From NCBI GenBank assembly GCA_019802505.1, contig JAFMOC010000043.1, positions 597,501 through 661,500 on the forward strand: DNA of 64,000 bases, read 5' to 3'. The translations under genes were made by a program, and so were the position numbers. Positions 55,280 to 64,000 of the stretch are shown one piece after another. Position 1 is the first letter of the stretch, and each line of letters begins with the position of its first letter. The stretch is from Corydoras sp. C115. Lineage: Eukaryota; Chordata; Actinopteri; Siluriformes; Callichthyidae. Below the pieces are notes generated by a model. It did not search any database and was not told the DNA's origin. It saw only the letters and a list, made by a program, of their open reading frames with translations.

Positions 55280-56017
55280 TAGTTATTTCATCCATCCATT
55301 ATCTTTCGCTTAATCCTCTATCATTGTCGCACGCGCGTGGTGGGGGGGGGGGTGTAATTTATAGGGGCAATTTAGATATAACAATTTAGAGCAGCCGGGC
55401 GGCACGGTGGCTTAGTGGTTAGCACGTTCGCCTAGGGATTCCCGGTACGAATCCCCATCTGGGTGGAGTTTCCATGTCCTCCCCGTGTCCGCGTGGGTTT
55501 CCTCCGGGTTCTCCGGTTTCCTCCCACAGTCCAAAAACATGGATCAAGTCAATTGAGTTCTCCAAATTGCCCCATATGTGAGTGAGTGTGTACCCAGCGA
55601 TGGATTGGCGCCCTGTCCTGGGTCTATCTGCCCAGCGCCCGAAACGTTCTCCCCTGGATGGGCATGTGGAACCCCACCGCAACCCTAATAGAGGATAAAG
55701 CGGGAGATAATGAATGAATGAATGAATTTAGAGCAGCTGGGCGGCACGGTGGCTTAGTGGTCAGCACGTTCGCCTCTCGGCGCTAGGGATTCCCGGTTCG
55801 AATCGGCATCTGGGTGGAGTTTCCATGTCCTCCCCGTGTCCGCTTGGGTTTCCTCCGGGTTCTCCGGTTTACTCTCACAGTCCAAAAACATGGATCAAGT
55901 CAATTGAGTTCTCCAAATTGCCCAATATAGTGTGTGCCCAGCGATAGATTGGCGCCCTGTCCTGGGTGTATCTGCCCAGCGCCCGAGACGCTCTCCCCTG
56001 AATGGGCATGGGGAACC

Positions 56018-56048
<31 letters not shown>

Positions 56049-56406
56049 ACACACACACGACCCTAATAGAGGATAAAGCGGGAGATAATGAATGCATTTA
56101 GAGCAGCCAGTTTGGGGGAAAGGGTCGGGGAGGGGGGGTTCCCAGTGCTTATCCAGGTGAAAACGTTTCAGGCACTAAATACACCCAGGACAGGGCGGCA
56201 ACACACTCAGCACACACTAACACACAATTTAAAGGCAATTTAGATAGAGGCAATTTAGATCAATGTTTTTTGGACTGTAGGACGAAACAAGATTACGGAG
56301 GAAACCCACACAGACGCGAGGAGAACATACAAACTCCACCCAGATCGGGATTCGAACCTGGATTCCCAGTAATGAGAGGTGGACGTGTTAACCACTGCAC
56401 CACCGC
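55280..56406. repeat. Two tandem V-SINEs inserted in an older inverted V-SINE
   Basis: Copy A is 55396-55724 and copy B is 55738-56095, both plus strand. The target word atttagagcagc is present three times: 55384-55395, 55726-55737 and 56096-56107. The target is an older minus-strand copy, with its tail part at about 55290-55395 and its core and head at about 56108-56406. Copy B carries a poly-C/(CA)n expansion near 56020-56058. Confidence 0.87.
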
Positions 56407-57165
56407 TGGACACAAAGTCAATAAATCTACTATCACCACACTGTGGATACAAACGCCTCACATCTCTATCAAATATAATGTGTACTGCTGCTGGACCTAA
56501 AGGCAGCGCTGTGTGGACTATAAATACTTATTGTTAATGAGTTACGTTCTCCGGTCATTTGTATGCCTCCTAAAAGCTGGAGCTGAATTATTAAGCATGA
56601 TTGTTTATGTCCGTACCTCCATCACTGATCCATTAAGTGTATTCTAATGCCCCACTAAACCAGGCTCAGCCTCGGTGGAGGTAAAGGGAGACGTTTAAAA
56701 CCGAGTCCGACCTCAAACACTGTCTCGCTCAGCACTATTGCATCTCATTAAATAATGATGACGAACGACAAATGCAAACGACAGATGCATTTAGCGTCGA
56801 ACGCTCGGCTAAAGTGCTACTCCATTAGACCCTGTTAAAACTTCATTTCAAGGCTGCTATTGAATTAATCAGTGGAGAAGCTGTATTAGGGCTGACCTTC
56901 GCGGAACGACTTTCTGTTGAGGGGCAAAATTGGCAGCAAGGCCCTCTCATGACCCATTACTGCATCACACTGGCACTCTGAAAGGGAAAACGCAGGGGGA
57001 GAGGAACCGGCTGAGCGAGGCAGGGAGCCGTTCTGCTGGTGTGTAACCTTGGCAGTCCTTCCGGCTGGAGACACAACAGCGGAGCTCAGTTTGTGAGTCT
57101 ATAAAAAAGTAAACGATTCATAGATTTAAAAAAAAAATGAGGCTTTCAAAGTCCTGGATTTGGTT
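56407..57165. other. 5' flank of ldlrad3, unique sequence
   Basis: About 750 bp free of recognised repeats, ~1.6-2.3 kb upstream of the start codon, with several 'cattaa/attaat' words. A candidate distal regulatory region; no gene. Confidence 0.4.
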
Positions 57166-57893
57166 CAGATATTTATGAGCTGAGAAGTAGAAGTTGTGGA
57201 GGTTTTAATAATGCACTGGAGCATAGAGGGCGCCAGTGAGCTACCAGGACCAGTTGTCATTAGTAACATTATAGAACTATGAAAGATAACTGATAAAAGT
57301 TCTCATCTCATATCATTATCCTGGGGGGGGGGGGATACACCCAGGACAGGGAGCTAATCCATCACTGAGCACACACTCTCACACACATACACACACATGC
57401 TCACACACTATATAGGGGCAATTTGGAGTAGCAGCATGGTGGATGCAAGTTCGAATCACAATCCAGGTGGAGTTTCCATGTTCTCCTCGTGTCTACGTGG
57501 GTTTCCTCCGGGTTCTCCAGTTTCCTCCCACAGTCCAAAAACATGGATTCAAGATGAATTGGTTGCTCCAAAATACCTCTATATAGTGTGTGTGTGTCCA
57601 GTGATAGGTTGGCATCCTGTCCTGGGTGTATCTGCCCAGCACCCAAGATCCCCCCCCCCTGGATTTGATTCAGATCTTTATAGACTGAGAAGAAGTTATG
57701 GATGATTTAATAATGCACTGGAGCATAGGGGGCGCCAGTGAGCTACCAGGGCGAGTTGTCATTAGTACCATCATTATAGAACTATGAAAGATAACTGATA
57801 AAAGTTCTCATCTCAGATCATTATCCTGGGGGGGGGGGGCAGGTACCCCCAGATACACCCAGGCCAGGGAGCTAATCCATCACTGAGCACACA

Positions 57894-57926
<33 letters not shown>

Positions 57927-58200
57927 ACTCTCTCACACACATGCCCACACACTATATAGGGGCAATTTGGAGTAGCAGCATGGTGGATGCAGGTTCAAAT
58001 CCCAATCCAGGTGGAGTTTCCATGTTCTCTTCGTGTCCACATGGGTTTCCTCCGGGTTCTCCAGTTTCCTCCCACAGTCCAAAAACATGGATTCAAGATG
58101 AATTGGTTGCTCAAGCAATACCTCTATATAGTGTGTGTGTGTCCAGTGATGGGTTGTCCTGTCCTGGGTGTATCTGCCCAGCACCCAAGATCCCCCCCCC
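57160..58200 (+). repeat. Two-copy tandem duplication (~500-545 bp) including a V-SINE
   Basis: Unit 1 (about 57160-57657) and unit 2 (about 57660-58200) share, in order, 'gcactggagcatag', 'agggcgccagtgagctacc' (one mismatch), 'gaactatgaaagataactga', a G-run, a CA tract, a SINE core, and a 'cccaagatcccccccc' end. Landmark spacing grows from 502 to about 544 bp because the CA tract and G-run are longer in unit 2. Confidence 0.88.
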
Positions 58201-58825
58201 GTCTCGTGCAGGTGGAGAGGACCGTGACACTTCATTCAGAATCCTGCAGGATGTGTAATTTGCAGTATGAATCATTTCACCCGAATGTTGCCATGACGTT
58301 GCGTTCCAACATGTCTGCCTTACAGATGTGTATATTAAGCGTTTCTGACAGCGTTGAAAATGCTGGGGCTGGATGCCTGAGTAATCCTTTCACTCAGCGC
58401 ATGATGAATTATATCTCTTAGCACTCACAGCTCTGTCGGTCCACAGCGGAACGTTGCAGGAACACCTGAGAAACCCGACGAGTCCGGAGGGAGTCAGAGA
58501 CGAGCAGGATGCCGGAGTCACCCAGCTCTCTCGCCTCCACGTTCTCCTCAGAACCGTTTATCCGCTGACACATCAACTCCGCCGTCCTAAAAGAAAACGA
58601 CATGATGCAGCCGCAGTCAGCTCCAGAATGATTGACAGGCCTGGAATAAACCCAGAGCAGCTTAAAGTCTATCTGTGGTTATTTATTGTAAAACATTTTT
58701 TGGAAAACGATTTTGAATATAAAAATAACATTCAGTAACTCTTTCTATGAATCTGCGTTTCATAACGCTTTAGAAACATTCATAACGCTCTATAAGGTAT
58801 TCATAACACCAGAATATTTGTCATG
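58201..58825. other. 5' flank, unique sequence
   Basis: No gene or repeat recognised; short frames on both strands lack motifs. Confidence 0.45.
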
Positions 58826-59180
58826 GGGGCACGGTGGTGTAGTAGTTAGCATGTTCTCCTCTCAGCTGGGAATCCAGGTTCGAATCCCAATCTGGGTGGA
58901 CTTTCCATGTTCTCCCCATGTCCACGTGGGCTTCCTCTGGGTTCTCCAGGTTCTTTCCACGTCAATGTAAACTGAATGCTCTAAATTGCCCCATATAGAG
59001 TGTGTTTGTTTGTGTGTGTGAGTGTGCTCAGCGATAGATCGGTGCCCCCCCCCCTGTTGGGTCACCTTGGGTCCATGTTTTTGAACTGTGGGAAACCCCT
59101 GCAGACACGTGGAGAACATGGAAACTCAACCCGGATTGGGATTCGAACCTGGATCCCCAGCACTGAGAGGTGAGACTCCT
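58826..59180. repeat. V-SINE (plus) fused to an inverted V-SINE piece
   Basis: 58826-59055 runs head to 'gcgatagatcggtgcccccc'. 59060-59180 is a minus-strand core and head ('ccatgtttttgaactgtgg' to 'ccccagcactgagaggtgag'). Confidence 0.75.
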
Positions 59181-59504
59181 TCACAGGGAGATGGTGAGGT
59201 CAGTGTTCAGGCTTCAGAATGTAAACACCATCCTCAGCAGCAGCAGGCAGTCTCACTGGCCCCGCAGGCAAACGTAGCCCTGTGCTTTTTCTGTCAGCTC
59301 ACTTCCTGCCCGGTTCTTCATCGGATTTTGGGACGCCCAAGGCTGTGCTTTAAGAACCGGTCCTGTTCTGCTGAGCAAACCAGGTTAGGATGGAAGATAA
59401 TCTCACAGAATTCATACAGCATCCTCAAAAACACATCAGTTCCACTTACCACCTACAGAACCCAAACGTCTGGAAACGCCCCTTTCATGTATTAGTTCAT
59501 ATAC
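59181..59504. other. 5' flank, unique sequence
   Basis: Nothing recognised. Confidence 0.45.
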
Positions 59505-60070
59505 TAAGGTTGTGTGTGTTGGGGGGGGTCTCCATGCCCATCCAGGAGAGAACATTTTGTGCGCAGGGCAGATACACCCACAAGGCGTCAATCTATCACT
59601 GGGTACACTCACACACATCCAAATAGGGGCAATTTGGAGCACCCAATTTACCTTGAATCCATGTTTTTGGTATGTGGGAGAAAATCGGAGAACATGGAGG
59701 AACCCATCCATCCATCCATCCATTATCTTCCACTTTATCCTCTATTAGGGTTGCGGTGGGGTTCCCCATGCCCAACCAGGGGAGAATGTTTCGGGTGCTG
59801 GGCAGATACACCCAGGACTGGACGCCAATCCATTGCTGGGCACACACTCACTCACACAGACACACTCTATATGGGGCAATTTGGAGAACTCAATTGACTT
59901 ATTCCATGTTTTTGGACTGTGGGAGGTACCCGGAGAACCCGGAGGAAACCCATGGGGAGAACATGGAAATTCCACCATGATGGGGATTCGAACTGGGAAT
60001 CCCTAGCGCTGAGAGGCGAACGTGCTAACCACTAAGCCACCGTGCCACCATGGAGGAACCCCACGTGGGT
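59505..60070 (-). repeat. Old V-SINE containing a full younger V-SINE
   Basis: The outer copy is 59505-59705, interrupted at 'ggagaacatggaggaaccc'. The inner copy 59706-60049 is full-length minus strand with TSD atggaggaaccc (59694-59705 and 60050-60061). Confidence 0.88.
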
Positions 60071-60954
60071 AAACAACATACGATTTAAAATGATATACTA
60101 GTGTGTGAGAATGAAACCGATCTCTGTGCCAGTCAGCAAGAACAGAAAACCAACATAGAACGTCAGAGTGACGGACAGATTGGAACCCGAACTGTAGATT
60201 AATGACGATCCGGAGCTCAGATCAGCCTGAACGGGCCGCTCGCGCTGGCTCCACACTCGGTGGGGTGGAAAATAATGAGCGCTGGTTCTGGCGGGATTAT
60301 GAAGAGAGCGGGGGGGGGCAAAGCATTGAACAGGGGAAGAGGGGCGAGAGGGACGAGAGGGGGAGGGCAAGAGGAAGGGAGTCAAGAATAAAGAGCCCAT
60401 TTGGCGTGAAGGCCTTTGATCGCGCTGGAGGAATTACTGGCTCGTTACGTTCCAAAACGTGGGCCCCCGACGGCGCAAGGGACCATGGGAAGCCAATGTG
60501 GGTGGCTTATTGTAAAAGGCACAGTCTCCGCCCCACACTCGCACCGCCTCACACGCCCCTTTTCTGTTTTGATTAGCTTCCCTGCCTTGAGGCAGCACTC
60601 GTGATGAAGCAGTGCTCCACTCCGGCAACCTGATTACACTGAAAAGACCTCATACTGCTCCGAGCCCAGCGACGGCACACCAGCTCGAATACGGAACAAG
60701 ACTAACTGAACTCCCAGCCCTCGTCCTATCCCGGCAGGACGACTTTTTTGCATTTGCATTGCTTGCTGCTTGCCCGTCATGTGCAATCCAGAACTCTGCG
60801 GCTGGGGTTCAACCAACTCCACGACTCAGCGGTCTCTGTTGAGTTCAGAAGTTACACTTCATTTCTAACTTTGTAATTTGGAGATATTTAGCATTTTCAC
60901 AAAACTCAACATTTGGGAAAACGTAGGTATCCATCTAGAACCGCAAATAATCCA
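60071..60954. other. 5' flank, repeat-free, partly GC-rich
   Basis: 60200-60620 is GC-richer with a purine-rich run (about 60300-60390). Frames on both strands show no known domain. It could be regulatory; no evidence decides. Confidence 0.4.
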
Positions 60955-62705
60955 TCCATCCGACTGTCCGTCCATCCATTAACCTCTGCTTTATCCTCTA
61001 CTGGAGTCATGGAGGGGGTTCCCCATGCCCATCCAGGGGAGAACGTTTCAGGCGCTGGGCAGACACACACACACACACACACACATACTATAGGGGCAAT
61101 TTGGAGTAGCCAATTTTCCTTGAACCCATGTTTTTGGACTGTGGTAGGAAACCAAAGAACCCGGAGGAAACCCATGGGGACATAGGGAGAACATGGAAAT
61201 TCCACCCAGATATGGATTCGAACCTGGATCCCCAGACATGCTAATCACCAAGCCACTAGTATTTTACGTGGGTCGGGTGTGTGTGTGTGGGGGGTTCCCC
61301 ATGCCCATCCAGGGGAGAATGTTGAAGGTGCTGGGCAGATATAAACACACACACACACACACACACACACTATAGGGGGCAATTTAGAGTAGCCAATTTT
61401 CCTTGAACCCATGTTTTTGGACTGTGGTAGGAAACCAAAGAACCCGGAGGAAACCCATGGGGACATAGGGAGAACATGGAAATTCCACCCAGATATGGAT
61501 TCGAACCTGGATCCCCAGACATGCTAATCACCAAGCCACTAGTATTTTACATGGGTCGGGTGTGTGTGTGGGGGGGGTTCCCCATGCCCATCCAGGGGAG
61601 AATGTTTAAGGTGCTGGGCAGATACACACACACACACACACACACACGCACACTATAGGGGCAATTTAGAGTAGCCAATTTTCCTTGAACCCATGTTTTT
61701 GGACTGTGGGAGGAAACCAAAGAACCCGGAGGAAACCCATGGGGACACAGAGTGAACATGGAAACTCCACCCAGATATGGATTCGAACCTGGATCCCCAG
61801 ACATGCTAATCACCAAGCCACTAGTATTTTACGTGGGTCGGGTGTGTGTGTGTGGGGGGGGGGGTTCCCCATGCCCATCCAGGGGAGAATGTTTAAGGTG
61901 CTGGGCAGATACACACACACACACACACACATACACACACACACTATAGGGGCAATTTAGAGTAGCCAATTTTCCTTGAACCCATGTTTTTGGACTGTGG
62001 GAGGAAACGAAAGAACCCGGAGGAAACCCATGGGGACATAGGGAGAACATGGAAACTCCACCCAGATATGGATTCGAACCTGGATCCCCAGACATACTAA
62101 TCACCAAGCCACTAGTATTTTACTAGGGTCATGTGTGTATGTGGGGGGGGGTTCCCCATGGTTCCCCATGCCCTTCCAGGGGAGAATGTTTAAGGCGCTG
62201 GGCAGATACACACACACACACATACACACACAAACACACATACTATAGGGGCAATTTAGAGTAGCCAATTTTCCTTGAACCCATGTTTTTGGACTGTGGG
62301 AGGAAACCAAAGAACCCGGAGGAAACCCATGGGGACACAGAGAGAATATGGAAACTCCACCCAGATATGGATTCGAACCTGGATCCCCAGACATGCTAAT
62401 CACCAAGCCACTGTTTCATTGTGTCACTCTTTTCATTTATTTTATTAGGGTCGTGTGTGTGTGGTGGGGGGTTCCCCATGGTTCCCCATGCCCATCCAAT
62501 GTTTAAGATGCTGGCCAGATACACATACACAACCCCCCCCCAGCCAATTGACCTTAAATCCATGTTTTTGGACTGTGGGAGGAAACTGGAGGACCTGGAG
62601 TAAACCCACGTGAAAAGGGGTAGAACATGGAAACTCCCCCCAGATTGGGATTCGATCCCGGATCCACAGCGCTGAGAGGCGGAGCTGCTCAGCCACCGTG
62701 CCGCG
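60955..62705 (-). repeat. Tandem array of V-SINE-derived units (~282-299 bp)
   Basis: Five head-to-tail units share 'ttccccatgcccatccaggg', a (CA)n tract, 'actataggggcaattt', 'gagtagccaattttccttga', 'gaacccggaggaaacccatg', 'gatatggattcgaacctgga' and, at the junctions, 'caccaagccactagtatttt'. The 'cactagt' junctions lie at about 61255, 61537, 61819 and 62110, with the last unit ending near 62410. A sixth, diverged copy spans about 62445-62702. Each unit is a minus-strand SINE lacking its (gaat)n tail. The CA tract and a G-run vary between units. Confidence 0.9.
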
Positions 62706-63539
62706 TGTCACTCTGTTTATGTAAATGTAACGTCATTACCGTTGATGAAAATGTGGAAACTGTTATTGTAGAAACCGGAACCGAGTTATTTAGAGTGCAG
62801 GAGGCGGTGCGCTTCAAACCCTATCAATAATGACATCATCGCTTCCGTGAAGAACCGTCTGCCTCCGGACTCCACACGTTTGGGGTTTTTGGTTCTGTGA
62901 TTGAAAGTTTGAGTGTGAAATGAAGGCAGCTTTGATCAGCTCTAATGATGCAACCATGAGGCGCCTTCCAAACCCAGAGCCAGGATAAAAAAAATCAAAC
63001 CCAGATCATAAATCATGAGGGCTGCCCCATCCTCTGCCCATCTCCTGAACTCCTGCACCGAACGTCCGCGGCCCAAGAAAAATGAGCCTTTATTAAACAA
63101 CTGCTGATGAAACTGAGAAAGTCAAATTAATTTTCAGCGTGAGGTTCTGTGACCTTGAGAAAAAAACAGCCGCACTGACCTTTCATCAGAGTCGTAATTA
63201 AAACACGGGAGGGCTCGTTTAATCATCTCCCAATTTAGATCTCACTATCTATACGGTGCATAATACATCACGGGTTCGAGGTCCTGCCGCCTGAAGCACA
63301 CGCTCGTCGGGTCTGCGGCAGTGATGTCATGGTGCTCAGGTTCTCAGAAACATCAGATACTCGGGAGAGTCAGGAAATGAGTTCTCAGACAGTCTCATAA
63401 GTAACAATATTATGAACAACAGCCGCCGTCCATACGTTTAGAACAAGCCCGTCCGCAGATTAACCAGAATGCACACGGTTCCGCCGGACAAGAGCAACGG
63501 GATTGAAGCTGCATTCTCACAGAGACTCTTATCTTCTGT
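62706..63539. other. 5' flank, unique sequence
   Basis: No gene or repeat recognised. Confidence 0.45.
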
Positions 63540-63750
63540 TTAATCCTCTGCTGGGGTCGGGGGAGGGGTTCCCATGACATCAAGGTACCAATTCGGGCGA
63601 TGGGCAGATACAGGACAGAGCACCGATCCATTGCTGAGCACACGTTTTTTGGACTGTGGAAGGAACCCGGAGAACCCGGAGAAACGCAAAGCACACTCCA
63701 CCCAGATCGGATTCGAACCCCATTCCCAGCACCGAGAGGCGAACATGCCA
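63540..63750 (-). repeat. Diverged V-SINE
   Basis: Inverted copy with 'taatcctctgctggggtcgg', 'ttttttggactgtggaagga' and 'gattcgaacccc'. The middle is shortened. Confidence 0.75.
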
Positions 63751-63799
63751 ACAACTCACTGGATTCAGGTGTCAGTTCATATATCAGCATCAGTTGAGA

Positions 63800-63995
63800 G
63801 CTCCTCAGAAAATAGAAAGTTTTCAAAAAGGACTTAAAACGTTCTTTTTAGAAGAACTTACCATTCTTAATTGACTGATGGTTTTATAGTGTTGTTTCTT
63901 TGCTTTTTACTATGTAGCACTTTGAGATTTGTGACCAAATGTAAAGTGCACTACAAATAAAATTTATTATTATTATTATTATTATTATTATCCAT
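63800..63995 (+). repeat. LINE-type 3' tail with (ATT)n
   Basis: 'tatgtagcactttgagattt', 'aaatgtaaagtgcactacaa' and 'ataaaatttatt' followed by (ATT)n to 63991. This end structure is common to several fish non-LTR retroelements. The coding part is absent. Confidence 0.6.
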
Positions 63996-64000
63996 CTGTT

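Noticed and set aside
60955..62412. Regular ~285-bp spacing resembling a CRISPR-type or gene array
   Set aside because: Units are near-identical over their whole length and derive from a SINE. There are no unique spacers and the genome is vertebrate.

Overview
This window is vertebrate, almost certainly teleost fish, nuclear DNA. The evidence is short exons with GT/AG splice sites in very long introns, a CpG-rich 5' exon, dense V-SINE/DANA-like SINEs, L2-like LINE tails, hAT and mariner MITEs, and abundant (CA)n and (TA)n microsatellites. The species cannot be fixed from sequence alone.

Only one protein-coding gene is convincingly present: the 5' part of ldlrad3 (low-density lipoprotein receptor class A domain-containing protein 3), on the minus strand. 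Four coding exons are visible, read right to left. Exon 1 (54776-54827, signal peptide) lies in a CpG island. Exons 2 (24464-24610), 3 (8868-8993) and 4 (4041-4175) each carry one complete six-cysteine LDLa module. All junctions are phase 1 with canonical GT/AG sites, and the 460 nt join without a stop into 153 codons. The transmembrane and cytoplasmic exons must lie left of position 1. Introns 1, 2 and 3 are about 30.2, 15.5 and 4.7 kb.

Layout: 1-4040 is part of intron 4; 4176-8867 is intron 3, with an L2-like LINE 3' end and a 16-bp minisatellite; 8994-24463 is intron 2, with many SINEs, a 1-kb hAT element carrying a transposase fossil, and a 400-bp hAT MITE; 24611-54775 is intron 1, with a second copy of the hAT MITE, a 602-bp mariner-type MITE, LINE fragments, tandem SINE pairs and a four-layer nested insertion. 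54600-55190 is the CpG island and promoter. 55191-64000 is 5' flank with no recognisable gene. It holds a second tandem SINE pair, a two-copy ~0.5-kb duplication, and an array of five to six head-to-tail units of ~282-299 bp derived from a SINE.

Most remaining open reading frames are translations of SINEs, microsatellites or the minisatellite. I found no new multi-gene system. The most interesting material is the hidden first exon, datable nested and tandem transposon insertions with intact target-site duplications (TSDs), a recurrent short form of the SINE, and the SINE-derived tandem array.
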